From Petrolisthes cinctipes (lineage: Eukaryota; Arthropoda; Malacostraca; Decapoda; Porcellanidae): DNA of 64,000 nt. The DNA lies in contig JAWQEG010000365.1 in NCBI GenBank assembly GCA_033782935.1, positions 186,001-250,000 on the forward strand. Direction: 5' to 3'. Shown in pieces: positions 11,283 to 24,149 of the stretch. The translations under genes and the position numbers were made by a program. The notes below the pieces were generated by a model. It was not told where the DNA came from. It saw nothing but the letters and a program-made list of their open reading frames with translations, and searched no databases. The stretch's first letter is position 1; each line of letters begins with the position of its first letter.

Positions 11283-13670
11283 TGTCCTAGTTGGTCCTTG
11301 TTCATTAACCTCCCTCCTTTAGGAGGAGGGAGGCTAGTCGGGGAATCATCCATCAGGGGCATCGGACTATGTCTGACCCCTCTCCTAGCACACTCACATA
11401 AATCCCTTAACTATTGTATCAACCCCCAAAAATGGACAATAATTTAGGGAAGAAAAAAAAAGATTACCTTTACTCCCCCCCTCCCCCCCCTAGTAGTAGC
11501 CTGGCAGCGTTCTCCAGCACCAGCTTGGGGATCGGAGTTTGTGCGGAAAGAACTTCCCCACCACCGAACCTGCCTAATGCGAGGGGTGGTGTACTAGGAA
11601 CCCACCTCCCAAGCGAATACCATTGCTCAGCCTAGAGACAACCGTAGGCCCAGGAGGTCGCACGGAAAATATGGAAGAAAAAGTAGATTAAGAGAAAGAG
11701 GTGCCCAAATGACGCACCAGACTACTGGGCCTCCCTACCACAGGGTTTCCCCTGAGGCAGTGAGTGCTGTGGGTCTGGCGTGGGGAACAACTAACTACTT
11801 TCTACCATATACTACTGGTTGTCCTCCAGCAAAACCAAAACACTGAAGGTTTACCACAGCAGTGCAGCAAAAAGCTGCAAATTTACTTTTAATTTATTAC
11901 TTTACTACAGCAGAGAAACAACAGAGTACTGCTGGTGAGAGGCCCCGGTACACCAGGGTAACTCCACGGACAGTACGTGGTAACTGTTGTTGCTGTGCTA
12001 CGAGTAAACGAGGTCTTGACATTACAAGGTTGGACGCATGAGGAAGCCTACTGCCTAACACCAACACTATTCCTACGTGGTAAACTTTTGCCTCACGAGC
12101 TTTGAGACATTAAACACCAATACATATTCACAATGGTTTCAATTTAGCTTCACTGACACTTAACATAGTTTACAATAGTTCAATATGGAAATGCTTGGTC
12201 GTAACAATATCTACCATCTACTCCCGCGCGAGTGGCGAGCGTGACGACACTAGAGAGAGGGAGGATTCAATCTGGGCCCTGGAGGAACTTGTATGTGTTG
12301 GTCCTGGTATAGCCCATGATCAAAAGAAGACAGTCTTCTTTTGACCATGGTATAGCCTACCACTGACCGAACAAAGGCCTCTTTAAACCTTCTTTATGAG
12401 TATTAATGCTTGGTTTAGAATATTATGGTAATTAATCTAATCATTTTGCCATTTGACTGTCTATACGAGTATAAAAATATGTATTACCTTACTAATAAAC
12501 ATGAGCGTTTGAGATACAGCCACGTAAAATGTCATAAATCGTGTATAGACACCATTTGAAGATACAGGTAGATGAAGAACTAACTTGCTTTGGTACTTCA
12601 TATATAGTACACTTGATGTTATTTAGTGGTACATAATTGAGTGGGAACTACCCTATATATTTATGCATTTTTAACTTTCACAATCCCCCTTTTTAGGTAA
12701 CTATGTGTGGTGCTTTTTTCACTATATTATATAGTCAGGATCAATAGTATTTTTAACCCCCCACCTCTCCAGAGAGAGAGTGAAGTGAAAGTAATGGCTT
12801 GAGAAGAAAGGGCTGGTTAAACGAACACTGGCAAGGTTCATAGGAGATCAATAACACTTCATAATGAAGAGAGAGGAGGTGATGGAGTTACGATAAGTGA
12901 AGTTGGTGAACCTCTTTGACGCCAGGAAGTATAGAGGGGATAGTATACTTTTGGTAAAGTCACGGTCAATAGTCCTGCAATACCTTTGAATGAAACTGTA
13001 ACGTAAGCTGCTGGACCATCACAGCCTGGACGTCAGCTGAGGAGAAGACAGAAAGACAACCAACTCACTTGCCTGCTTTATTTCGACTGACTCGTCTACA
13101 CTATCGTGCCATTTCATCCACTCATCCTTGAGGTTTTGAAACATGTGAAATAGGTAATTGAAAATTTAAACAATACAAATAAACATATTAAAACATTTAA
13201 ACTAACCTGATATAGTCCCAAAACACAAATACACTATATGATAGAATAGCATTTCATATCAAATATAACACTTTACCCATCTAAAATATCTGAATGCAGT
13301 AAACACACACACACACACACACACTCTTTCACACGTTTATTATTACACACACACACACTTTCACACGTTTATTATTACACATACACACACACACACACAC
13401 ATGCACACACATATTACAGAAACGGCCTCAAAAAGTGGTGAGAAAATATAGCTGTTGATCTCTGTAATATTGATTTATTAGATTCACTTTCAACACACAT
13501 TCAACACAAGAAATGGGACCAGATTAACTAAAATAGTGGTGTCCCGTTGCCTGGATTAGTTTAGAGGAATCAGTTCAGGTTAAAAGCGGCCAATGAGTGG
13601 CAGCCAATAGGATAATGTGTAGCACACACTAAACTGTATGAAACACAAGTATAGCACACATCACAATGAT
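11283..13670. other. No gene; LINE 5' region and simple repeats
   Basis: The first 500 bases are GC-rich and probably the LINE 5' UTR. The remainder is AT-rich without coding exons. It holds a hairpin at about 12301-12355 (GATCAAAAGAAGAC with inverted partner GTCTTCTTTTGACC), (CA)n runs at 13302-13411, and a fragment resembling the TTAA MITE core near 13535-13585. Confidence 0.5.
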
Positions 13671-13676
13671 GATGAG

Positions 13677-13895
13677 TGGTCCAGGGACCTCTCCACCCAG
13701 GTGAGGCCCGAGTCTGCTTCGGCTATCGTTGAGTAGGCAGGAAGGCCTCAGACAGCCAACTCAAACTCCCCATCCCTTGCTCACAGTGGTGGTAACCTCT
13801 GACTATGGTACAAGATCTTTACAGTGTCCCGAGCAGGACTCGAACGCTGTACCACAGAATTTGCAGCCGCGCACTCTACCACTGTGCAAACTATA
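13677..13895 (-). mobile_element. tRNA-derived SINE, Cys(GCA)-like head
   Basis: On the minus strand, CAGTGGTAGAGTGCGCGG, a loop with GCA in the anticodon place (GGCTGCAAATTC) and GTTCGAGTCC look like the A box, anticodon arm and B box of tRNA-Cys. The stems are imperfect and a non-tRNA body follows to about 13677. I read this as a SINE, not a tRNA gene. Confidence 0.55.
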
Positions 13896-16807
13896 AGCTC
13901 CAGGGGCCGGATCCAAGAAACTTAACAACTTCGGTAACTCGAGTTAGCGACGTCGGCCACTACCGACGCGATCCAAGAAGCAAAATGATGACGTCACGGG
14001 CGCGTTAGCGACGTCGTTAATAACAACACCTCGTGAGGTGTAGTAAAAGTTGGTAGAAGTTAACGACGTGCACCATATGGGCTCAGATATCATCATATTT
14101 AGTGAATATTTCTCATTGATTACAGTGGAAATTTATATCAATATATATTTAAAGACGGCAAGATGTAAACAAAGTGCCGTTAAACACGCAAAAAGCATGC
14201 TAGACAACATTTCAAGTACTGCTTGTACTGTACATCGGTGACTGGTCTCACTGTCTCACACTGCCAGTCAGCGGACTGAGGCTACTTCACCATGGACTAC
14301 GTGTTGCCTGACATGGCAGCAAGGGCTCTAAGGAGAGAGAGATGCTTTCGAGACCGTCTGGACCCTCTAGCTCTCAATGACAACGAGCTGATAAGGCACT
14401 ACCACTTTCCTCGGCATGAGCTGACGCAGCTCATTGATGAGTTCTCACCCCTGCTGAGGAGAAGAACAAGGCGAGGAAATCCCATACTGCCACATACCCA
14501 GCTATTGATTGCCTTGAGAGTGTATGCCAGTGGCTCCTTTCACCATGTTAATTGGAGACACAAGAGGTGAGTAAAATATAATTCGTATTATTTTCTTTTC
14601 TTTTTAGTTTTAAAAGTTAGGCTAGTAGTTACTCCTCCCTAATTTACTGTAGCCTATCTATAGATATCTTCTCAATGTATTATCCTCACATTTCCTTAAC
14701 ATAATTTATGTATATATCAAATCAAGTAAAAAATATTAATATATATATATATACTGTACTGTATATGAAATATATACCTTAATTAAGTATAACCAATAAA
14801 ATATTTTTTTTTATTCTAAATACTGTATTTCAATTTGTCCATTATACTAAGATTTATTTAGACTTGATGCTCAAAGATGCATTGTTCGTGCCATACCTTT
14901 TCAAGGATAAAGAATATCAGCAATTTACATAAGCAAGTACCATATAAGATAAGCATATCATATCATAATAAAGGTCTTGAAACACATGAGAAAAATTGGT
15001 TGAATACAAAATGGCTCTATTGTACTTTGTAACCTGTTTTCATTATTGCTTATCTTGTCATTAATAACTGTAAGCATGATGCAGTATGTTTTCTGATACA
15101 GTTTGTCCTAATAGTGGCCAAAGTAACAGGAGCTGCATATATACAGTGCTGTATCATATTGTACTTTTTGCATAAATAAAATCTTTTGTGAACAATGTTT
15201 GGACTGCATTAACAACCCACTATAATATTTAAATTTCTTCACTACTCTATTACAATTAAATATTGTACATGGTTTTCTAGGCAGCATAGTGTTGCAGTCA
15301 AGTAATTTTAACACAAATTGTATTATTACAGTTTAAAAACCTAGCCAAACAATACTATAATATTTTTTCTCATGCAACAAATATACATATTGAATAAATA
15401 ACGATTATTTCAGGTCCAACACAAGCAAGCATCAGCAGAATATTCACCAGAATAACAAACATCATGAGTACCAAGGCTGCTGAGGAAATTAATATGCCAT
15501 CAACACCACAACAGTTGTGAACATCAGCCCAAGCCTTCAGCAGGGTCAGCAACTTCCCACGAGTAATTGAAGCTATAGATGGTAAGCTTCATAGTTTTAT
15601 TGATGAAATCCATAATGCTAGTTGTTTTCCTTGTTGTTAGAACCCAATCATATAGAGACATGCTTCATAATAAATGATCAGTCTCCCCCCACCAACATTG
15701 TTGTGATTCTTGGCTCTACAACATACAAGGTGTAAGAGAGGTAACAGTTTTTTACCCTCAATATTAACTTCAACCTTGCCTTGTGTACTTTCCTCTTGAG
15801 GAATTATATTGGTTTGGCTTATATAATGCTGTACCTGTATACAGTCCTGTATATACTATGTCATTCCTTTGTTTAGAGTATGAGGCAGACAGATAAAATT
15901 GATCCTATTGTTACACAATATATTAATGTTTATGCTATGTATGCAGGTACACCCGTTGCCATCAAGGCTCCAAGTATTGATGAGGCCATGTACTGTACGT
16001 CAATAGAAAAAGATTAAATTCACTAAACTTTCAAGTTGTTTGTGATGGAAATGGCTTGATCATCAATTATTCTGCCAGATTTCCAGGTACTGTACTGTAT
16101 TTCATGTACCTAGATTTAAATAATGTGTGTAAATAAGAAATTTTGTGTAAGATACTGTTTAGTGTATGGTCTATATTATTGCATACCCTTGTATATGAAA
16201 AATTTCGCAAAACCTGCATGGTTATATCTCTTTAAAAATCAAGTTTGATATAAAAAGTCTTCCCATTGACACTAGGGTTGCCAAGTGTATTAAATCATTA
16301 TATATATGTGAGGGCTTCTTGGCATAACATTTGAAGTAGAACCACATGCTTTAATACATGTGTCACTTTGCAGGATCCACTCATGATGCCTACATTTGAA
16401 GGAACAGCAACTTGAGGCAACACTTTAGTAGAGGCACTTTGGGGACTACTTACTCCTAGGTTGGTATCAGGAGATGTTTTAACAAGTGTACAGTTCTAAG
16501 GCTGTATGATATACATATTCCTCCCATGTGAGTTTATGTATGGTTATATATGTATGTACAGTATGTATAAATAGTTCATCTTTCTGGTAACAATGTCTTG
16601 CAGGTGACAGTGGGTACCTATTGGAGCCTTTTCTCATGACCCCAGTCACCAATCCCACAAATGAGGCAGAAGAACTCTACTACAGGGCCCTTGTAAGAAC
16701 AAGGGTCATTGTGGAGCGGACCTTAGGAGTTGTGAAAAATCGCTTCAGGTTAGGAAGTGACTTCTTAATATCCCTTCGGTTTCAACAAATCACAAGCAAA
16801 CTCTATA

Positions 16808-18211
16808 TCTATATACATAAAGCCAAGATTCTGTCTGCGTGTGTGTGTGTGTGTGTGTGTGTGTCCGCGATGCACGCCTACACCGTCCAACTTTGTGTCC
16901 TCAAAATTTGCATGTAGGTGAGTCTTGATCCCCTTCAGGTTTAGGGGGGGTCATACAACGAAACCACATATAACGAAACGTGCAAGCGAAATAATAATAA
17001 AATACAGGGGAAAAAATCTACGGAATCACCATACCACACTTCAGCCTTCCCGCATGAACAGCAAAAACAGCGTGATGTTTAAACTTTCATTTAGGTAAAT
17101 TTTTTCTTACAGAATTGTAGAGCTTGATTTTACACACCAGAATCTGTAAACTAAAGTTTCCTAGGTTCATTGGTTTGCGTACAGCAGCGCCATGAGTAAT
17201 AAAGTAGTTACCCCTAAAACCTCCCTAAAAATGAGAACACGTGAACCATTCCCCTCTCACGCCACTCAAATAGTTTGCCAACCAACTTCTTCAGGTTGGA
17301 AATGGTCAAATCCTCCCATCCTCAGATGGTCAAATCAAACTTCCATTCGGACAAATGATCGAGACAGAAAATGACCTCATCATGAAGGGGTTCCCTAACT
17401 TCGCCCAGCACTTCACGAGCACGGCCTGGCTTTGTGAGCGAGCTATCCTAGCTCCAAAGAATGAAGCTGTCAACAACATCAACCAAAAACTTCTGGATGC
17501 TCAGCCTGGCAGGTCAATGAAGTACAAATCAGTTGATACAGTGCCCGACGATGATCAAGTGGTCAACTACCCAGCAGAATTCCTGAACAGTCTAGATCCA
17601 CCAGGGATGCCACCTCACAATTTGGAACTGAAGTTGGGATGTCCGATAATGCTTCTTAGAAACCTGAACCCAAAAGCCAAGGACAGTCCCTGAAAGTAGT
17701 TGGCCTCAACCTTAAGGACCAGGTCTTCTCCCACGGTCAACTCTAAACTCTATGTGGGCTGCAGTCGAGTCGGCGATGAGAAGAATCTCTATGTGATGTC
17801 GTCAACCGGAGTCGTGAAAAATGTCGTTTACCAGGAGGCACTTCAGTAAAATGCTTAGTGACGCTATTAATAGAAAAAGAAGGAAATATTATTAATTATG
17901 CTAATATTAGAATGATGGAGTTATTGAATGAGGGAGAAAGATTGATATAATAAACATTTAAAAACGACTAATACCTCCAATTATTCACCCACCCACCTCT
18001 ATTACTATTCATCCATCCATCCATTTATTTTATCTAACCACTAAACCATCCCTCCCTCTCCCCCTTCCTTCCCTCCTTCCCTTCCTTCTATCCACCCACC
18101 GCCCGATCTGCTCCAAACCGCCCGAAGGGCGGTGGAAGGGCGGCCGCAGGCCGCCAGCCCTCCGCAGGAGCTAGCGGCTCCTAGCCGCCCGAAGGGCGGC
18201 GGAGCAGCTAG
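16808..18211 (+). mobile_element. Helitron, 1.4 kb, truncated
   Basis: It begins TCTATATACATAAAGCC (5'-TC) and ends GGAGCAGCTAG (CTAG-3'). Just before the end is the hairpin CCGCCCGAAGGGCGG, and a related hairpin lies near 18118. It sits exactly between A and T: the second Harbinger copy shows the empty site (CTTTATATAGTTATAA near 52096) against CTCTATA / TATAGTTATAA here, one base apart. These are the hallmarks of Helitrons, which move by rolling-circle replication without target duplication. It carries only the end of a RepHel protein. Confidence 0.9.
17355..17848 (+). pseudogene. Helitron helicase C-terminal fragment
   Basis: The frame 17355-17693 reads like the C-terminal part of the Pif1-like helicase of Helitron RepHel: WLCERAILAPKNEAVNNIN, DDDQVVNYPAEFLNSL, PPGMPPHNLELKLGCPIMLL. 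The end of the domain reappears in another frame near 17750-17848 (YVGCSRVGDEKNLYVMSS, then KNVVYQEALQ and a stop). The sequence between is shortened. Walker motifs and the Rep nuclease are absent, so it cannot function. Confidence 0.8.
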
Positions 18212-20193
18212 TATAGTTATAATTTACTCCCTCTCCAAACCTCAATTCTAATTTCATAAGAGTTTCCAATCAATGGCAAGGTTTCTAAATCTTTTGACTT
18301 TATAATGAAATGAAAATTTCACCTTTATTAATGTATTTCATATGATTACTTTTTGTTCACATTGGTCCATAAAATCCACTGTTACATTTTCCTTTTATAT
18401 CCCTCTAATAAATGGTATCTAACAGATGTATTCATCGGTTTGGTGGAGAATTACAGTACACTCCTTTGAGATCTGCAAAGATTGTAAGTGCTTGTCTTCT
18501 GCTGCACATCCGGTGTGTCAGTAGGAGTATTCCTGACCCTAACAATGTAAGTATACACTGTGGCTTATTATTTATTGTAGCATTAACTTACCTTACTGTG
18601 CTACTCTATAAGTACAATGAGACACCAGTAATTACTTCAATTACAGTAATTATTATAATACTGTACAATGCAATCTCTGCAATTGCACTGCTTCAACCCT
18701 GAAGTTTGTCTTAATATATCAATGTTTTTCAGTGATTTCTAAAATCCCTTAATACCTTCATTTTCCAGCATCTACCAGAAGAGGACATGCCTATTGAGGC
18801 CCATGTAGTTGGAGCTGGTGATCGTGGTGGCACGGGTAGACAGACACGTGACGAGATCATACCGGAGTTTTATGGTCGAAAGGGGGTTTAAAAAAATAAA
18901 ATTATGTCTTGGTTACTAGTGTATTTATTTACCAACTTATTATGTCTGTGTCTGTTGGTGTTTTGCTATATGTTTTTTTAATGTGGCATGTGACAGAATG
19001 TTTGGTAACATTGGTACAGTATTGGCATGCAGAATCACCAAACTATATATGAGTAGCTGAGTGTTACAACCAGTCGAGCGCCACGCGTACTTAAGCGAGA
19101 TAATTGCCTTTAAAGTATAGGTAATAATGTCAGGCGTAAGGTAAACACGAATAATCTGTTGACCGTTACTTCACTTCATCAACTTGATATGACCACACTA
19201 TAACATATACTGTGGTATTTCAGACTTCATTAGAGGCCAAATTTTCTTAGCTTTTAACTGATATATGCCAAAAAGTGTTCAGTTCCCTATTAAGAAAGAT
19301 ATTACAGGTATAATATATACGACTGCCATGGAGAATATGTGAAAAGTTATTCTCGTACTGAAATATTAGATTAAAATGGAGAATTGGTAAATAATAATAA
19401 AATATACTATTTCGCTTAAGAAACTACATTTTTTTAGCATTCTATGGGTATAGTTTAGATGTAGGTACCTTATAGAATAACTTTGAAAAGTTGAAAAGAG
19501 TGTGGTACTATCACAATTTATCCGGTCTATCTAGCGGCTTCTAGCCTCTCTGCCAGGCGCCTGCCTCCAGGTGGGATGGCGCCGGTAGCTGCCAAACGTA
19601 CGATTCAACATATTGCTTTTAACAGCGAGAGTTCTAAATAGTAGTTGATTATGTATCTGAGTTTGCTAGGTTAAACTGTTATGAATGAGTGGTAAGCAGG
19701 GGAACTGCTGAGTCATCATGCATCTATTTCTCCACACGGGCAAGAATTACAAAAGATTTTTTAATGGATTATAACAATCACACACCGCTCGCTTCTTCAT
19801 CTGCTTCTGTAGTATGCTTATACAAGAAAATTTATTTATACAAAATAATTATAATCGTCACTGATCTTCTAATCGTTCTTTCGCCATTGGTCTAAAATCG
19901 CAATATTTATGGAGTGACGTCACTATTCTTTCTCTTACCGCCTCGCCTTTCCTCCCTCCCTCCCTCCCTCTTCCTCCTGTACCCCGGTCCATCCGTACTC
20001 ACTCCCCCCCCCTCTCTCCCACTCCTTCTTAAGTTCCTACACTCCTCTCAGTCACCACATCACTGATTCCCTCTATCTTCCTGTCTAAATTCTAATACGT
20101 CTCACTATCCATGTCCTTCGCCATTGTTTTTTACACAGAGGTACTGAAAGTAATTGTTACTAAGTAGGCTGATATTTTTGAGTCTGTCTTAAT

Positions 20194-20458
20194 GTGTCCT
20201 GCTGTGTGTGTGTGTGTGTTTTGGTATGTGTGTGTGTTGTAATGTTTCCTTCTGTGTTTTGGTATGTGTCCTGTTATGTGTGTGTGTGTGTGTGTGTGTT
20301 GTTTCCTTCTGTATTTTGGTATGTGTACTGGTGTGTGTGTGTGTTGTTTCCTTCTGTATTTTGGTATGTGTCCTGGTGTGTGTGTGTGTTTCCTTGTGTG
20401 TTATGTGTCCTGTTTTGTGTGTGTGTGTTTTTCCTTCTGTGTTTTGTTATGTGTCCTG

Positions 20459-20490
<32 letters not shown>

Positions 20491-20775
20491 CCTTCTGTGT
20501 TTTGTTATGTGTCCTGTTGTGTGTGTGTGTGTGTTTCCTTCTGTGTTTTGTTATGTGTCCTGTTGTATGTGTGTGTGTTTCCTTCTGTGTTTTGTTATGT
20601 GTCCTGTTGTGTGTGTGTGTTTCTTTCTGTGTTTTGTTATGTGTCCTGTTGTGTGTGTGTGCGTTTCCTTCTGTGTTTTGTTATGTGTCCTGTTGTATGT
20701 GTGTGTGTGTGTTTCCTTCTGTGTTTTGTTATGTGTCCTGGTGTGTGTCCTTCTGTGTTTTGTTATGTGTCCTGT
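20194..20775. repeat. TG-rich minisatellite
   Basis: About a dozen units of variable length (about 40-65 bp), each a (TG)n run plus TTTCCTTCTGTGTTTTGTTA and TGTGTCCTG. The open frames it gives (Val/Cys-rich) are low-complexity and not genes. Confidence 0.9.
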
Positions 20776-20882
20776 TCTATCTATCTATCTATAGCTCCGA
20801 TGCCTCGCTCCCTCCAGGAACTCCGACCAAGGGGGTGGCCACGGCAGAAGAGTCTCCAGTTTTCCCTGTTAACGCACTCCCT

Positions 20883-20989
20883 CCTCACTTTCTCCATCCC
20901 CCCTCCCCCCTCACACTTCTCTCTCTCACATACTCTTCCACTCTGTTCTGCCATCTAACCGGAGGTCTGCCTCTCACACCAAGTCCCAT
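20883..20989 (-). pseudogene. RTE-like LINE C-terminal end
   Basis: After the SINE and its target duplicate are skipped, the LINE frame continues here as GVRGRPPVRWQNRVEEYV..RGEGGWRK and a stop. GxRGRPP.RW..R is a common C-terminal signature of these LINE proteins. A further frame reaching GAIDR near 20795 suggests that the true end lay slightly downstream. Confidence 0.65.
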
Positions 20990-21003
20990 AACTTCACTTC
21001 CAT

Positions 21004-21718
21004 GGGGTGCTGATGGTATAGCGGTTAGCACACTCGCCTGGCATGCGAGAGATCCCGGGTTCAATTCCTGGGTCAGTGGAATTGTTGGACAATTTTCCCA
21101 GCCCCCAATGTCCCTGTTCACCTAGCAGTAAATAGGTACCTGGCTGTAAGAGCAAGGATAACATGCTACCTTGTAAGCTGGGGGAAGACGTGTTGATGGC
21201 TAGAGGAAGATGTGTTGATGTGAAAACTACCCAGCACACTTCTCAACTACCCAGCACACACTGGTGAGGGAAGATGTGTTGGTGCAAATTACCCAGCACA
21301 CTTCTCAACTACCCAGCACACACTGGAAAGGGAAGATGTGTTAATGTAAACTACCCAGCACACATCTCAACTACTCAGCAACACACTGGTGAGGGCTGGT
21401 TCTATCCAGAAATGAGGAATCTGGCATCCTCTACCACACCCTGGCCTGTTCTGTCTGTCTCCTTACTATCTCTCATTCCTTCTGGGTAGCCGACGAGATC
21501 GCCCGATTGGGTGGCACAACAAGGAAGACTACAGACGGTGGGAATGTTGGCCCAGGGATACATGCCCGTGAGCCAGCAGTCCCCTCGTCTGCTGCTTTCG
21601 AAGAAACAGACCTCACTATTACCCTGACTCCCATTTGGGGGTCCGAGCATCTGCACGGTTTCGGTCAACCAGACTCGGGACTGCTCGGCCAGACAGTCTG
21701 GGGAACTACAACAACAAC
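21004..21718 (+). mobile_element. tRNA-derived SINE inside RTE-like LINE
   Basis: It is flanked by a 14-bp duplication AACTTCACTTCCAT (20990-21003 and 21719-21732). The head has an A box TGGTATAGCGG, an anticodon arm CTCGC-CTGGCAT-GCGAG (GGC, Ala-like) and a B box GGTTCAATTCC. A core CACCTAGCAGTAAATAGGTA follows, then a minisatellite (21180-21400), a 3' body and an (AAC)n tail. The duplication and tail show LINE-mediated insertion. It splits the LINE frame between VYG and SEV, which read on without it. Confidence 0.85.
21180..21400. repeat. Minisatellite inside the SINE
   Basis: About three units of roughly 65-75 bp containing GAAGATGTGTT, AACTACCCAGCACAC and CACACTGG. It interrupts the SINE between its core and 3' body. 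Confidence 0.75.
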
Positions 21719-21732
21719 AACTTCACTTCCAT

Positions 21733-22319
21733 ACACCTTCTTTACAAACTCCACACTTTGCATTCTCTCCACATGTCCAAACCACCTCAGTGTATTACGC
21801 TTCACTCTCTCAACCACACCACACTTCCATACACCTTCTTTACAAACTCCACACTTTGCATTCTCTCTACATGTTCAAACCATCTCAATGTATTACACTT
21901 CACTCTCTCAACCACTCCACACTCAATACCAACTGCCTTCTCACTCATACCACACCTCTCATACACACTCATTTCTTTCTCCATCCCACCTAGTAAGTCC
22001 ACATGCTCCTCTCAAGTAACTCATTTCCACTGCACCTATTCTACATCTCTCATACATATACACACTCATTACTTTCTCCATCCCACCTAGTAAGTCCACA
22101 TGCTCCTCTCAAGTAACTCATTTCCACAGCACCTATTCTAGACCGATGAGCCCTACTCCATGTCCATGTCTCTAACGCATATGTCAGTATTGGCAGGATT
22201 ATACTATTTCTCAGTCCCTTTTTCACTTCCATACTCACACTTCTACCCTTCATAATCCTCCCCAGTGATAGTATGAACTGCCTGCCCCTCACTGCTCTCT
22301 CCCTGATTTCTCCTTCCAT
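21733..22319 (-). pseudogene. RTE-like LINE thumb and C-terminal region
   Basis: 22319-22050 encodes SMEVKKGLRNSIILPILTYA..ETWTW, the typical segment after the RT palm (RNSIILPTLTYGSETW in relatives). 22002-21802 has VERVKCNTLRWFEHVERM, the usual LRWFGHV motif. Between them the frame is lost. The SINE follows at 21718. Confidence 0.65.
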
Positions 22320-22341
22320 GTTTACACAGAACTGTTCCCAG

Positions 22342-23157
22342 TTACTTGAATTCCCTCACCTCATCCACCCTCTCACCCCCTAAAGTTATCTCACATTCAG
22401 TCCCAGTTGGTACAGCCACTCTATAGGGTGTAGCAAAGTCAATTACTTCTGTTTTGGTCCTCTCAAATACCATCACCTTACTCTTACCAACATTCACCTT
22501 CAGTTTTCTTTGCTTACACACGGACTGAAACTCATCCACCACCCTCTGTAACTCCCTTTCACTCTCAGCCAGCAGCACAGTGTCATCCGCAAATAAGCTT
22601 GCAACCAAGGACCAATCTACTCCATTCAACCTCAGTTTTGTACCCAGGCCATCCACCTTTGCCTTCATCTCTCTCATGCACCCATCCAAAAAGATATTGA
22701 ACAACTATGGTGACATGACACACACCTGCCTCAATCCTACACTGATATCAAAGTTCTCACTCTAATCACCCTCAATCCTCACACAAGCTTATGCCTCTCT
22801 ATAGAAAGCCTCAATCCCCTCCAGCAAGCACCCACCAACACCGTAAATCCTTAATACATCTGTCATAGCTCTCCTATCAACCCTATTGTATGCCTTTTCC
22901 AAATCTATGAAGGCAGCATACAACTTCCTACCCTTCCCAATATATTTCTTCACTGTTGATTTTATTGCAAAGATCTGGTTCACACATCCTCTACCCTTTC
23001 TGAACCCTCCCTGCTCCTCAATGACTTTATTCCCAGTTACTTCTATCAGTCTCTCAGTAAGAACCTTCCCATACACCTTCCCCGGTACACTAAGAAGGCT
23101 TATTCCCCTATAGCTACCACACTCATCCTTACTCCCCTTCCCCTTGTACAGAGGCAC
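22342..23157 (-). pseudogene. RTE-like LINE reverse transcriptase
   Basis: 23157-22789 carries VPLYKGKGSKDECGSYRGIS, EEQGGFRKGRGC and the motif A box AAFIDLEKAYNRVDR. 22704-22342 carries LFADDTVLLAESERELQRV (the FADD catalytic box) and KLKVNVGKSKVMVF. Catalytic residues survive, but motif B is damaged between 22789 and 22704 and stops break the frame. Confidence 0.8.
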
Positions 23158-23196
23158 AATTATGACTCTCCTTCAGTTCTCTGGCACCTCTCCCTG

Positions 23197-24006
23197 TCAT
23201 CCACCCCCGTTGCCTTTCCTATCTTCAACTTTCCTGACCTCTTCCCTTCCTAATTCTCCCTGTACATCCTGTCGTCTACCTCCTGCCTCCATCCCCATGC
23301 ATGTCACCACCACCTCCCCTCCCGTCACCCCATTCATCAGACCATCAAAATGCCTATTCCACACTTCTTTCACTTCCTCACTTCTACTCACAGTAACTCC
23401 ATCCTCTCTCTTCATTCTCACGTTACCAGACTTTCCTTCTCCTCTTTCTCTTTTCACCTCCTTCCAGAATAATTTCTTGTTTTCTCTCAACTTATCACTC
23501 GGTTTCCTACCAAACTCCTCATCCACTCTCCTTTTGCTCTCACTCACTGTCCTCTTCACTTTCCTCTTACACTCATTGTATTCCCTCTTTCACCTCCTCT
23601 GGCACATTTCTCTACAGGGTTCTCCTAAAAGCCTTCTTCTTATTCTCTACTGCATCCTTCACTTCTTCAGATCACCATGCACTCCCTTTCTTCCCCATCT
23701 TTTGTACTTTGTACCCCACCACTTCTGCTGCTGTCTTACACACTAAAGTTTTGAATGTTTCATACACATCAATCACTCCCACCCCTATCACCATCCTTGC
23801 ATCCCCCAGTACCTCACTCACCCTCCTCTTATATTCCTCCCTATATTCTGCTTCATCTAATTTCCTACTAGCCACCTCCCTCTTTTTCCTCACCCCTTCA
23901 TCCCTCCTACCATATTCCCACTTAGCACTAACCTTTATCCTTACCAACAACACAAAATGGTCGGAGCATTGGATAATTTCTCTCACCACTTTTGCATCGA
24001 CCCTGT
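23197..24006 (-). pseudogene. RTE-like LINE endonuclease-RT linker
   Basis: 24006-23672 and 23559-23197 are charged, Lys/Arg/Glu-rich frames (CSDHFVLLVRIKVS, LRENKKLFWKEVKRERGEG) matching the usual region between the endonuclease and the RT. The SDH box of the endonuclease is at the start. A frameshift and stops lie between the pieces. Confidence 0.6.
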
Positions 24007-24145
24007 GATCTTGTATGAAACTTGGAGGCTTGTGATTCCTCCTGACTATGCCACGAAACACGCTCCTTCAATATGGGTGATGTTTCGTGGCAAAATTTGA
24101 AGGACTCGCAAACCTCCAATTTTCTGACTACATCACAGGGTCCCT
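23998..24145. mobile_element. TTAA-type MITE, copy A, in LINE frame
   Basis: A foldback element: ACCCTGTGATCTTGTATGAA at the left and its inverse ending CATCACAGGGTCCC, with TTAA at 24146-24149. It lies between VDERLRD and VDAKVVREI of the LINE, so it is an insertion in an old coding sequence. The internal arms share the core CCTCCTGACTATGCCACGAA. Confidence 0.75.
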
Positions 24146-24149
24146 TAAC

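Larger units (their letters stand above)
14292..18891 (+). pseudogene. HARBI1-type transposase, 7 exons, broken
   Basis: Exons inferred from AG/GT borders and similarity to HARBI1-type nucleases: 14292-14566 (FRDRLDPLALNDNELIRHYH, LLIALRVYASGSFH), 15414-15581 (ASISRIFTRITNIM, RVSNFPRVIEAIDG with the first catalytic Asp; one TGA stop), 15947-16086 (TPVAIKAPS; frameshift, then QVVCDGNGLIINYSARFPG), 16374-16459 (GSTHDAYI, then a stop where Trp is expected), 16604-16807 (GDSGYLLEP with the second Asp; VERTLGVVKNRFR with the Glu), a piece at 18420-18548 (RFGGELQYTPLRSAKIVSA) and 18770-18891 ending in a stop. A Helitron separates the fifth and sixth pieces. The protein would excise and insert the element; this copy is dead. 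Confidence 0.75.

Noticed and set aside
15108..15552. Short minus-strand frames in the Harbinger element
   Set aside because: They overlap introns and exon 2 of the plus-strand transposase and look like shadows.
21004..21078. Functional tRNA-Ala gene
   Set aside because: A and B boxes are present, but the acceptor stem pairs poorly and a SINE core, tail and target duplication follow.
20194..21125. Overlapping long Val/Cys-rich open frames (up to 305 codons)
   Set aside because: They translate a (TG)n minisatellite; all three frames are open and the peptide is only the repeat.
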